Shown here: positions 7,296 through 14,889 of the stretch, piece by piece
Layout: each line of letters opens with the position of its first letter
Numbering within the stretch: position 1 is the first letter of the stretch
NCBI GenBank assembly: GCA_902794835.1
Contig: CADBIO010000006.1
Coordinates: forward strand, 1-37,199
Source: an uncultured Erysipelotrichaceae bacterium
GTDB lineage: Bacteria > Bacillota_I > Bacilli_A > RFN20 > CAG-826
Direction of reading: 5' to 3'
Length of the DNA: 37,199 nt
Program-made: the position numbers and the translations under genes
The notes under the pieces: model-generated
What the model saw: only the letters and a program-made list of their open reading frames with translations
The model's database searches: none
What the model was told of the DNA's origin: nothing

Positions 7296-8379
7296 CTTTC
7301 ATCCCGTTTTCTAAAAGTTTTTGTTCTTGGTCGAAATGGATCAACGCATCGATGATTGGTTCCAGCTCCCCTTCCATGACGCGGTCAAGGGTGTTCGTAG
7401 TGAATCCGATACGGTGATCAGTAACACGGTTTTGAGGATAATTGTAGGTACGGATTTTTTCGCTTCGCTCACCAGTCCCGACCTTTAGTTTTCGTTCGCT
7501 GTCACGGGCGTTGTCTTCTAAGGATTGATAATAATCTTTAACCTTGGCACGAATCATTCGCATACAGATTTCTTTGTTCTGAAGTTGGGCTTTCTCAGTT
7601 TGACAAGAGACGACAATCCCCGTGGGAAGGTGGGTCACACGGACGGCAGATTCCGTTTTGTTGACGTTTTGACCTCCCGCCCCTTGAGAACGATAAGTAT
7701 CAATTTTCAAATCTGCGGGGTTGATTTTGACATCGACCTCCTCAGCTTCTGGCATGACCAAAACCGTCGCCGTTGAGGTGTGAATACGCCCCGATGCTTC
7801 CGTTTTTGGAACGCGTTGGACTCGATGGGCACCGCTTTCGAATTTCAATTTGGAATAGACGTTTTCCCCTTTGACCATAAAAGAGACATAAGAATAGCCG
7901 CCAGAAGCCCCGTCAAGGCCATCGATGTATTGAAGCTTCCATCCTTGTTCCTCACAATAACGGGTGTACATACGGAAAAGGTCACCAGCAAAGATGTTGG
8001 CTTCATCTCCACCAACCGCACCGCGGATTTCGACGATGATGTTTTTAGAATCATTGGGGTCGGCTGGAATCAACTCGATTTTGAGGCGATTTTCCATTGC
8101 TTCCATTTCCGAAAGCATGTTCTTTCGATCCTCTTTGAGTAATTCCACCATTTCTGGATCTTCACCCAGGGAAATCAACTCAAGTGCATCTTTGGCATCG
8201 TTTTCGAGCTTTCTATATTTAACATAGGCATTATATGGCCCTTCCAAGGAAGACCTCTCTTTTGAAAGGGCGGTTAAGCGAGCAACATCCTCGCCGATGC
8301 TAGGATCAGCCAATTCTTGTTCGATTTCCTCGAACCTTTGTGTCACGACCTCAAGTCGTTTTCTCATGCTTTCTTCCAT
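7282..8379 (-). CDS. prfA: Peptide chain release factor 1
   Basis: RF1 recognises UAA and UAG in the ribosomal A site and triggers hydrolysis of the peptidyl-tRNA. The 365-residue product has the GGQ motif at 235-237 (GAGGQNVNKTES) and the stop-codon recognition tripeptide PxT at 191-193. The middle residue here is Lys (PKT) instead of the Ala, Val or Glu I know from well-studied RF1s. The ATG at 8377-8379 is preceded by GGAG at 8386-8389; a second ATG four codons later has a weaker site. It is the first gene of the prfA-prmC-tsaC-rpiB operon, with an extended -10 promoter just upstream (8401-8409). Confidence 0.95.
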   Translation of the reverse strand: MEESMRKRLEVVTQRFEEIEQELADPSIGEDVARLTALSKERSSLEGPYNAYVKYRKLENDAKDALELISLGEDPEMVELLKEDRKNMLSEMEAMENRLKIELIPADPNDSKNIIVEIRGAVGGDEANIFAGDLFRMYTRYCEEQGWKLQYIDGLDGASGGYSYVSFMVKGENVYSKLKFESGAHRVQRVPKTEASGRIHTSTATVLVMPEAEEVDVKINPADLKIDTYRSQGAGGQNVNKTESAVRVTHLPTGIVVSCQTEKAQLQNKEICMRMIRAKVKDYYQSLEDNARDSERKLKVGTGERSEKIRTYNYPQNRVTDHRIGFTTNTLDRVMEGELEPIIDALIHFDQEQKLLENGMKDANH

Positions 8380-8400
8380 AGTAATCTCCGAACGGACGCT

Positions 8401-8409
8401 ATTTTACCA
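8401..8409 (-). promoter_or_regulatory. Extended -10 promoter for prfA
   Basis: On the minus strand TGGTAAAAT forms an extended -10 element (TG-N-TAAAAT) 22 nt before the prfA ATG. No good -35 is seen, as is usual for extended -10 promoters. It leaves a leader of about 15 nt that contains the GGAG ribosome binding site. Confidence 0.5.
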
Positions 8410-8446
8410 TGAAACGGGCGGATAAGATAGGTGAAGAAAAGCGATG

Positions 8447-8462
8447 TTCTAACTAGTTAGAA
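8447..8462. promoter_or_regulatory. 16-bp perfect palindrome at the dnaX -35 region (possible operator)
   Basis: TTCTAACTAGTTAGAA is a perfect 16-bp palindrome in the 121-bp prfA/dnaX divergent intergenic region. It covers the position where the dnaX -35 box would be, 14 bp upstream of the TATAAT. AT-rich palindromes of this length are typical operators for small dimeric regulators such as the MarR or TetR families; no such regulator gene is adjacent, so the assignment is inference. Confidence 0.4.
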
Positions 8463-8476
8463 TAGCCCCAAAAAGC

Positions 8477-8482
8477 TATAAT
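8477..8482 (+). promoter_or_regulatory. dnaX operon -10 box
   Basis: A perfect TATAAT lies 18 nt before the dnaX ATG, followed by a GGTGA ribosome binding site at 8490-8494. The -35 region at about 8453-8459 matches the consensus poorly and is embedded in a palindrome. Confidence 0.6.
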
Positions 8483-8500
8483 CATAATCGGTGAACTATT

Positions 8501-10453
8501 ATGTCTTATAAAGCTCTGTATTTAAAATATCGTCCTCAGACCTTTGAGGAAGTCGCAGGCCAACAGGTTATCGTAAGAACGTTGAAAAACGCTCTTGCCA
8601 ACGATAAGCTGGCTCACGCCTATTTATTTGCCGGCCCTCGTGGCACTGGCAAAACCACGATGGCACGGCTTTTGGCGAAAGCCTTGGATTGTGATGACGG
8701 CGTTGGCCATCAATGCAATCATTGTTCCAATTGTGAAGCAATTGCTGATGGATCGCATCCTGACGTGATTGAAATTGACGCCGCTTCAAACAATGGCGTC
8801 GATCAAGTTCGTGAATTGATCGAGAAAGTCAACTACGCCCCAATCAAAGGACGCTTTAAGGTCTATATCATCGATGAAGTCCATATGATGACAGATGCCG
8901 CTTTCAACGCCCTTTTGAAAACCATCGAAGAACCGCCAGAGAGGGTCATCTTCATCCTTTGCACCACCGAGCCTTATAAGGTCTTACCAACCATCCTCTC
9001 CCGTTGCCAAAGATTTGATTTTGGTAAAATCCCCGAAGAAGAAATGGAAACGAAACTGGTTTCCGTGTTGGAAAAAGAGAATGCGACTTTTGATAAAAAA
9101 GGTTTGCGCCTTATCATGAAACTCGCCGATGGCGGAATGCGTGATGCATTGTCCATTTTGGATCAAATCCTCGCTTATTCGGGAACCACTCTTAGAGAGG
9201 AAGATGTCCTGGCTATTTATGGATTGGCTTCTGATGCGGAAAAGGTCGACTTATTAATCTCCATGAGAAAAGGTGACGTTTCCCGAGTCGTTGGCAAATC
9301 TGAAGCCTATCTGGCAGGCGGAATTGATATTCGACGTTTAATCAGCGAATTGATTACTTTCTTAAAAGATTTGCTTGTTTTTGAGAAAACCAAAGACCCA
9401 TCTTTGATGGATGAGCTCTCCGAAGAAGACGCAAGAGAATTGTCCAAATGGATCTCACCCAAAGACAGCAACCAGATGCTTCTAGAATTAATCAACGCCC
9501 AAAATGATTTCAAAAATGTTTCAGACGTGCGTTCGTTATTTGAATTGACCTTGTTACGCATCGCCTCAAAACAAGAAACGGATAGCGAGCCAAAACCAAT
9601 CCCAGAAAAGGTCGCCCCGCAGCCAAGACCGATCCCTGTCTTCAAGAAAGAAACAAAGCCAACGGCCACGGATACCAGACCTGAGCCAATCGTTGAAGAA
9701 ACAAAGTCAGCCGTCGAAAATCCAAAGCCAGTGCTTAAGGAGGAAAAACCACTTGTCGAAGAGATTAAGCCTGTCATTCAAGAGGCACAAATTTCCGAAA
9801 CGACGGCAAATGGCGTTCCTCCTTCTTGGATGTTCGAGGAAGACAAGCCTTTGGAAGAAGGACAAGCCTTTGCAACGGAACCCGCTCAACAAACTCTCTT
9901 TGTCGAAGAAAATAAAACCGTAGAAACCCTCAAAGCGCCCGAAACAAAGCCAAGTGAAAGGCAAAAGCCGGCAGAAAAGGCAAAAACGGTAGAGCCGGCT
10001 AAACCGATTGACACCTCTGGAATCGTAAGGCCAAATATCGCTACCCAAGGCGTTACCTTCAACATCGAAGACGAACAATTAATTAACATCATGGTCTTGG
10101 CTAGCAAAAAGGAAAGGCAAGAATTGGTTGCCAACTGGAAACGTCTCGAACCATTGAGACTGGATGTGAAATTCAGCGCATTGGCCAATCTCTTGTTCGA
10201 AGGAAAACCATACGCATTATGCGGTGAAGCGTTGATCCTTTCTTACCGTTTCCAAGCGAAAGCGGAGAAAGCCAATATCGTCGCCAATCAAGAGCCACTT
10301 CAAGAGTTGGTTGCCGCTCTTTTGGGAAGAAAGGTCTTCATTTATGCGATCTATCCAGAAGTCCAGACAAGAATTCAAAAAGATTTCTTCAGCAGGCAAC
10401 AATTAAGCCAGTTGCCAAGAAAAGACGAAATCCAACTCGTGTTGCCAAAATAA
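8501..10453 (+). CDS. dnaX: DNA polymerase III subunits gamma/tau
   Basis: This is the clamp-loader ATPase that loads the sliding clamp and organises the replisome. The AAA+ domain has Walker A GPRGTGKT at residues 45-52 and a zinc-binding set C64, C72, C75, C78. Walker B is in VYIIDEVHMM (121-130) and the sensor-1 SRC motif is in ILSRCQRFDF. A Pro/Lys/Glu-rich linker of roughly 140 residues (about 365-505) separates the clamp-loader core from the C-terminal tau domain (about 510-650). No E. coli-like frameshift signal is evident at the core/linker boundary, so only the long form is predicted. It heads an operon with ybaB, recR, tmk, holB, ricT and rsmI, close to the Bacillus order. Confidence 0.96.
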   Translation: MSYKALYLKYRPQTFEEVAGQQVIVRTLKNALANDKLAHAYLFAGPRGTGKTTMARLLAKALDCDDGVGHQCNHCSNCEAIADGSHPDVIEIDAASNNGVDQVRELIEKVNYAPIKGRFKVYIIDEVHMMTDAAFNALLKTIEEPPERVIFILCTTEPYKVLPTILSRCQRFDFGKIPEEEMETKLVSVLEKENATFDKKGLRLIMKLADGGMRDALSILDQILAYSGTTLREEDVLAIYGLASDAEKVDLLISMRKGDVSRVVGKSEAYLAGGIDIRRLISELITFLKDLLVFEKTKDPSLMDELSEEDARELSKWISPKDSNQMLLELINAQNDFKNVSDVRSLFELTLLRIASKQETDSEPKPIPEKVAPQPRPIPVFKKETKPTATDTRPEPIVEETKSAVENPKPVLKEEKPLVEEIKPVIQEAQISETTANGVPPSWMFEEDKPLEEGQAFATEPAQQTLFVEENKTVETLKAPETKPSERQKPAEKAKTVEPAKPIDTSGIVRPNIATQGVTFNIEDEQLINIMVLASKKERQELVANWKRLEPLRLDVKFSALANLLFEGKPYALCGEALILSYRFQAKAEKANIVANQEPLQELVAALLGRKVFIYAIYPEVQTRIQKDFFSRQQLSQLPRKDEIQLVLPK

Positions 10454-10471
10454 TCATTAAAGGAGAATCAT

Positions 10472-10774
10472 ATGAATCAAATGCAACAAATGTTGATGCA
10501 AGCACAAAAAATGCAGCGTCAACTCCAAAAAGCTCATGCCGAGCTTGAACAAAAAGAATTCACCGTCGAGAAGGCGGGCTTAGTCACCGTGGTCTTGACG
10601 GGGGATAAAAAAGTTAAATCCATCGCCATTGACAAAGACGCTTTAAATCCTGATGACGCTGAAATGGTTGAAGAAACAATTGTCTCTGCAATCAATGAAG
10701 CGATTGAAAAAATCACAGCAGAAGCCAATGCGATTGACGAAGAAATCACAGGGCGTAGCGGCGGATTGTATTAA
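10472..10774 (+). CDS. ybaB: YbaB/EbfC-family nucleoid-associated protein
   Basis: This 100-residue DNA-binding protein forms dimers with a central beta-sheet and helical arms and is thought to act in nucleoid organisation or recombination alongside RecR. The N-terminus MNQMQQMLMQAQKMQRQLQ and the core GLVTVVLTGDKKVKSIAID are characteristic. A strong AAGGAG ribosome binding site lies 18 nt after dnaX. Its stop shares one base with the recR start (TAATG). The dnaX-ybaB-recR order is among the most conserved in bacteria and makes the assignment secure; its exact function is not settled even in model species. Confidence 0.93.
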   Translation: MNQMQQMLMQAQKMQRQLQKAHAELEQKEFTVEKAGLVTVVLTGDKKVKSIAIDKDALNPDDAEMVEETIVSAINEAIEKITAEANAIDEEITGRSGGLY

Positions 10775-11370
10775 TGAAAGAACTGAATTCCATTCAAGCC
10801 TTGATTGACTCTTTCAGCAAACTTCCAGGGGTTGGTGTAAAGAGCGCGGAACGCATGGCTTATGCTGTGCTTGCTTTTAAGCAGGAAGACCGGGACGAAT
10901 TTGTCAAAGCCATGAATGACGTTTCACAAAAAATTCATCGTTGCCCAACTTGTGGCCTTTATACGGAAAACCCAGGAGAATGCGAAATATGCATCGACGA
11001 GGGACGTGACCATAAAATCATCTGTGTCGTCAGCGATGTCAAAGACGCTTTAGCCATCGAAAAGATGAATTCTTTCCATGGTTTATATCACGTCCTGGGG
11101 GGTGTTATCAGCGCCACAAAAGGCATCGGAGCAGAAGGCTTAGCAATCGATGGTTTGCTAAAACGTGTCAAGGAAAATGGAATCGAGGAAGTCATTTTAG
11201 CCACCAACCCAACATTAGATGGCGAGACGACAGCTTTATTTGTCGCCAAACTCCTTGAAGGAAAGGCCAATGTCACACGCTTAGGATATGGACTTCCGAT
11301 GGGCTCGTCACTTGATTATGCAGATTCTTTAACCCTTTCTAAGGCGTTTGAAGGAAGAAAGAAGATTTAA
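10774..11370 (+). CDS. recR: Recombination mediator RecR
   Basis: RecR works with RecO and RecF to load RecA on SSB-coated single-stranded gaps. The 198-residue protein shows the N-terminal helix-hairpin-helix (LPGVGVKSAERMAY, residues 17-30). A four-cysteine zinc finger follows at C57, C60, C70 and C73. The Toprim region includes IICVVSDVKDALAIE and the EVILATNPTLDGETTA segment. Length is standard. Its start is fused to the ybaB stop (TAATG) and tmk follows after 4 nt. Confidence 0.96.
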   Translation: MKELNSIQALIDSFSKLPGVGVKSAERMAYAVLAFKQEDRDEFVKAMNDVSQKIHRCPTCGLYTENPGECEICIDEGRDHKIICVVSDVKDALAIEKMNSFHGLYHVLGGVISATKGIGAEGLAIDGLLKRVKENGIEEVILATNPTLDGETTALFVAKLLEGKANVTRLGYGLPMGSSLDYADSLTLSKAFEGRKKI

Positions 11371-11374
11371 CATT

Positions 11375-11995
11375 ATGTTCATCACTTTTGAAGGCGGAGA
11401 AGGCTCCGGAAAAACCACGTGCATCAAGCGGATTGTCGAAATATTAGAAAAAGAAGGCAATCGCGTTGTTTTGACACGTGAGCCTGGGGGTACACCAATC
11501 TCAGAAGAAATCCGGAATGTCATTCTCGACAAGAAAAACACGGATATGGACCCTCGTACCGAGGCTCTTTTGTATGCCGCGGCGAGAAGACAGCACATCG
11601 TCCAAAAGATCCTTCCTTCCTTAAAAGAAGGGAAAATAGTGATCAGCGATCGTTTCCTCGATTCTTCTTTGGCTTATCAAGGCGGAGCCAGAGGATTGGG
11701 AATTGAGGAAATTTATCGCGTGAATCAATATGCGACCGAAGGGCTAGAACCTGACATCACCTTCTTCTTTGATATTGATCCCGAAGAGGGATTACGAAGG
11801 ATTGCCTCTAATGCCGGGCGCGAAGTCAATCGTCTTGATGTGGAAAAATTAGCTTTCCATCAGACGGTCCGAGGGGCATTCCAAGAACTTGCAAAACGTT
11901 TCCCAAAACGTTTCGTTGTTATTGATGCCGCCCAAAAACCAGATGACGTCTTTAACGCCGTCCTCAAAGAAATTCATCAGAGAATCAGAAAATGA
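11375..11995 (+). CDS. tmk: Thymidylate kinase
   Basis: Tmk phosphorylates dTMP to dTDP for DNA synthesis. The start chosen is the ATG at 11375-11377, giving 206 residues beginning MFITFEGGEGSGKTT with the P-loop at residues 7-15. An in-frame TTG at 11348 would overlap recR and add nine residues without family support. Other marks are the TREPGGTP loop, the DR(F/H) motif in SDRFLDSSLAYQGG and the lid segment around REVNRLD. It lies between recR and holB, as in Bacillus. Bacillus has small genes (yaaQ/darA, yaaR) between tmk and holB that are absent here: tmk overlaps holB directly as ATGA. Confidence 0.95.
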   Translation: MFITFEGGEGSGKTTCIKRIVEILEKEGNRVVLTREPGGTPISEEIRNVILDKKNTDMDPRTEALLYAAARRQHIVQKILPSLKEGKIVISDRFLDSSLAYQGGARGLGIEEIYRVNQYATEGLEPDITFFFDIDPEEGLRRIASNAGREVNRLDVEKLAFHQTVRGAFQELAKRFPKRFVVIDAAQKPDDVFNAVLKEIHQRIRK

Positions 11996-12999
11996 GATTC
12001 GGAGACTATTTAAAACAATATCAACCACTGGTCTATGAGACCTTCAAGAATTCGGTGGCTAACGAAAGAATCGCACACGCCTACCTTCTTTCCGGCGAAA
12101 GCGGGGTTCCTCTTTTAGAAACGGCTACGTTCCTGGCCAAATCTTTAATCTGCGACCATCCCAACCCTCTTGCTGACGAAGAATGTCGTTCTTGTCTTCG
12201 CATCGACCACCACACTTATTCGGACTTTATTGTTTTAGATGGCAAAGAAGGACAAATCAAAAAAGGCGACGTTCAGGAGATTGTCGGGGATTTCTCTAAA
12301 ACCCCCTTGGAAAGCAAAGGCGTGATGATTTATATCATCAATTTGGTTGAGAATATGAATCTCCAAGCAGTCAATTCCTTGCTGAAATTCCTAGAAGAAC
12401 CACCAGCAAAGACTTATGCCTTTTTGACCACCGAGAATGAAACACAGGTGTTGCCGACAATCGTCTCTCGTTGCGAAAAGCTTCGGATGATCCTGGTGCC
12501 TAAGGAAACGGTGATCGAAGATTCCCTCAAGCTCGATGTGAAAGAGGAGGACGCTGAGATTCTCTCCAATTTTTATAACAGCGCACTTCTTTTGAAAGAG
12601 CGTTCCGAAGAAGCGGAATATCTGGCGATGAAAACGTTATGGGTAGATGTGTTAAAAATCCTTTCTGCCGATTCTCGGGATATTGTTTTCCATTTTGAAA
12701 ACGTCGTCATCCCTGCTTTGGCGGGCAATAAAAAGAAAGGAACCTCATCCATTCAGAACACACGTTTCTTCCTAGACATGCTTTCGATGGCCTTTAAAGA
12801 TGCGATTGCCATCGAAGCAAAGCAGCCCGTCGCTTTAAAAACCTACGATGGTTTATTACAATCTTTCGCAGGGAGACTTCCTCATTTGGGAGAATCTCTG
12901 ACTGAGATTTTAAAAATCAGAAGCATCTTAAACACCAACATCAACTCCTCATTGGCTTTGATGCACCTCATTCTTTATATTACGGAGGACAAGCAATGA
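11992..12999 (+). CDS. holB: DNA polymerase III subunit delta'
   Basis: Delta' is the rigid stator subunit of the clamp loader, related to DnaX in fold. The 335-residue protein has the family segments ANERIAHAYLLSGESG and EEPPAKTYAFLTTENETQVLPTIVSRC (the SRC motif near residue 160). The P-loop position reads GESGVPLLET and lacks the GKT/S needed for ATP binding, as expected for a delta' that does not hydrolyse ATP. The zinc-binding loop keeps only three clear cysteines (C54, C65, C68). It overlaps tmk and ricT by 4 nt each (ATGA). Context in the dnaX operon decides the call. Confidence 0.9.
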   Translation: MRFGDYLKQYQPLVYETFKNSVANERIAHAYLLSGESGVPLLETATFLAKSLICDHPNPLADEECRSCLRIDHHTYSDFIVLDGKEGQIKKGDVQEIVGDFSKTPLESKGVMIYIINLVENMNLQAVNSLLKFLEEPPAKTYAFLTTENETQVLPTIVSRCEKLRMILVPKETVIEDSLKLDVKEEDAEILSNFYNSALLLKERSEEAEYLAMKTLWVDVLKILSADSRDIVFHFENVVIPALAGNKKKGTSSIQNTRFFLDMLSMAFKDAIAIEAKQPVALKTYDGLLQSFAGRLPHLGESLTEILKIRSILNTNINSSLALMHLILYITEDKQ

Positions 13000-14027
13000 A
13001 TACGAATCATTATGCCTATTTCGTCGCAATTCATTTCGAAGGCAGCGACAAATCTTATTATTTCGGGACCAACGACAATACCTTGCAGCCAAATGACTTT
13101 GTCATCGTCGATACCGTTTCTGGGTTCGAATTGGCCATCGTTTCCAAAACTCCAGAAAGCACCGATACTTACCAATCCGATTTGGAATTGAAGCCCGTCA
13201 TCCGTCGTGCCAGCGCCGAAGATATCGAAGATTACGAATTCGGGAAGAAACAAGCCAAAGTGGCCATGAAAATCGCAGACCGGGAAGCAAAAAATTTGAA
13301 TCTCGGCATGACTTTTGTGAATGCGAATTATACTTTGGATGGAACCAAGGTCACTTTAAGTTATACGGCCGAAGGGCGTGTTGATTTCCGAGAATTGCTC
13401 CGCATCCTCGCCTCTCAGCTCAAATGCCGTATCGAATTGCATCAGATTGCCCCTCGTGACAAGGCTAAAATGGTTGGCGGTATGGGTATCTGCGGGTTGC
13501 CTTTGTGCTGCTCTACCTTCTTAAACGCCTTCGATGGAATCTCAATCTCTCGCGCCAAAAACCAAATGTTGACTTTAAACATTCCAAAACTATCCGGTGC
13601 TTGTGGGCGTTTGATGTGCTGTCTCCTTTATGAAGACGACCTTTATACTGAAGCAAAGAAGGATTTCCCGAAGATCGGAACGTCAATTCACACCTCCGAA
13701 GGCGATTATACGGTCGCTTCTTTCAATGTGATTTCCCGATCCGTCAAACTCGTTTCGGAAACCGACGTCCAATATGTGACGATTGAAGATTTCAAAATGA
13801 TGAGTAAGCCAGGATATCGAAAGCCTCAGCCAGCCCCGCAGCCAACCCCATCGAAAATCGATGTCAAGGTGAATCAGCAGTCAAAAGAAAACAACGACAA
13901 TAACCGCGACAAGGCAAACAACAAGCCAAAACAAAGCGACAATCACAACAACGATCGCAATTTCCGTCACAGACGCAACCGCTTCCGTGGCAAAGGCGAC
14001 AGGAACAACAACAAAAACAATGCTTAA
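12996..14027 (+). CDS. ricT: PSP1-domain protein RicT (YaaT)
   Basis: The 343-residue protein belongs to the PSP1/YaaT family. In Bacillus RicT joins RicA and RicF in an iron-sulfur complex that assists RNase Y-dependent mRNA maturation and affects sporulation, competence and biofilm formation. The PSP1 core contains the conserved cysteines C166, C171, C172, C203, C208 and C209 (in GICGLPLCCS and GACGRLMCC). Residues about 272-343 form a low-complexity Pro/Gln then Asn/Lys/Arg-rich tail that is probably disordered and possibly RNA-binding. It follows holB with an ATGA overlap and a GGAGG site. In Bacillus the next genes are yabA and yabB; here rsmI follows directly. Confidence 0.9.
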   Translation: MNTNHYAYFVAIHFEGSDKSYYFGTNDNTLQPNDFVIVDTVSGFELAIVSKTPESTDTYQSDLELKPVIRRASAEDIEDYEFGKKQAKVAMKIADREAKNLNLGMTFVNANYTLDGTKVTLSYTAEGRVDFRELLRILASQLKCRIELHQIAPRDKAKMVGGMGICGLPLCCSTFLNAFDGISISRAKNQMLTLNIPKLSGACGRLMCCLLYEDDLYTEAKKDFPKIGTSIHTSEGDYTVASFNVISRSVKLVSETDVQYVTIEDFKMMSKPGYRKPQPAPQPTPSKIDVKVNQQSKENNDNNRDKANNKPKQSDNHNNDRNFRHRRNRFRGKGDRNNNKNNA

Positions 14028-14877
14028 AAGAGAATTGAATTTTCAAGGCACGTCCCCTCTCCTTTACCTGATTGCCACGCCAATTGGGAATCTAGAGGAA
14101 TTTTCTCCACGCGCCTTGCACGTCCTACGAGAAATGGATTATGTTGCTTGCGAAGATACCAGAAATTCCGGTCTTCTTCTCAAACGTTTTAGTTTGGATC
14201 TTCCGCTGATATCCTGCCACGAACACAACGAAGAAAAAGCTTCCGAACGAATCCTTTCTTTGCTTTCTGAAGGGAAGAAAGTTGCTTATATGTCCGACGC
14301 AGGATACCCAATTATCTCTGACCCTGGCCAACGTTTGGCAAGACGTGTCATTGAAGCAGGATATAAAGTTTCTGTGGTTAACGGACCAAATGCCGGTCTT
14401 TGCGCTTTAGTGGGATCTGGCATTCCCAGCGAGCATTTCTATTTTTATGGTTTTTTAGATAGCAAACCTTCAAGTAGAAGAAAACAATTAGAATCCTTGA
14501 AAGATTTTCATGACACCATCATTTTCTACGAATCCCCTCACCGCATTCATGACACTCTAATTGACATGGCATCCATCCTTGGAAAAGACCGTCGCGCTTC
14601 TTTATCAAGAGAACTCACCAAGACCCACGAAGAATATATTCGCGCCACTTTAGAAGAACTCTCCCAACTGGAAGAGGAGACTTTGATCGGCGAAATGGTT
14701 CTTGTCGTGGAAGGGGCGAAAAAAGGAATCAACGAAACAACGGACGAAGAAATCGTGAATTACCTCAAGGAAACTCTGGGAACAATGAAATCCAAAGAGG
14801 CGATTAAAGAAGTCGCCCAACGTTATCATTTGCCTAAGAATCGGGTCTATGACCTTTATCTTAAAAACTTTAAATAA
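14020..14877 (+). CDS. rsmI: 16S rRNA (cytidine(1402)-2'-O)-methyltransferase
   Basis: RsmI 2'-O-methylates C1402 in the decoding centre of 16S rRNA. The SAM-dependent tetrapyrrole-methylase fold is recognised from LYLIATPIGNLEEFSPRA near the N-terminus, ACEDTRNSGLLLKRF, SDAGYPIISDPG and FYESPHRI. The ATG at 14020-14022 overlaps ricT by 8 nt and gives 285 residues. An in-frame GTG at 13987 is possible but less like the family. The ribosome binding site is weak and distant for either start, which suggests coupling to ricT translation. It ends the operon; only 12 nt separate its stop from the convergent YfhO gene, and no clear terminator is visible there. Confidence 0.92.
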   Translation: MLKRELNFQGTSPLLYLIATPIGNLEEFSPRALHVLREMDYVACEDTRNSGLLLKRFSLDLPLISCHEHNEEKASERILSLLSEGKKVAYMSDAGYPIISDPGQRLARRVIEAGYKVSVVNGPNAGLCALVGSGIPSEHFYFYGFLDSKPSSRRKQLESLKDFHDTIIFYESPHRIHDTLIDMASILGKDRRASLSRELTKTHEEYIRATLEELSQLEEETLIGEMVLVVEGAKKGINETTDEEIVNYLKETLGTMKSKEAIKEVAQRYHLPKNRVYDLYLKNFK

Positions 14878-14889
14878 AGCCTCAATCTC

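Noticed and set aside
7525-8227. Open frames on the plus strand opposite prfA (and many similar frames opposite other genes)
   Set aside because: They lie fully within strongly supported genes on the other strand, lack ribosome binding sites and match nothing I recognise.
9085-9105. Programmed frameshift in dnaX at an A-run
   Set aside because: The A6 run lies near codon 200, far upstream of the core/linker border, and is not in the phase of the known slippery heptamer.
14878-14889. Bidirectional terminator between rsmI and the YfhO gene
   Set aside because: The 12-bp gap and flanking coding ends show no stable stem followed by a T-tract in either direction.
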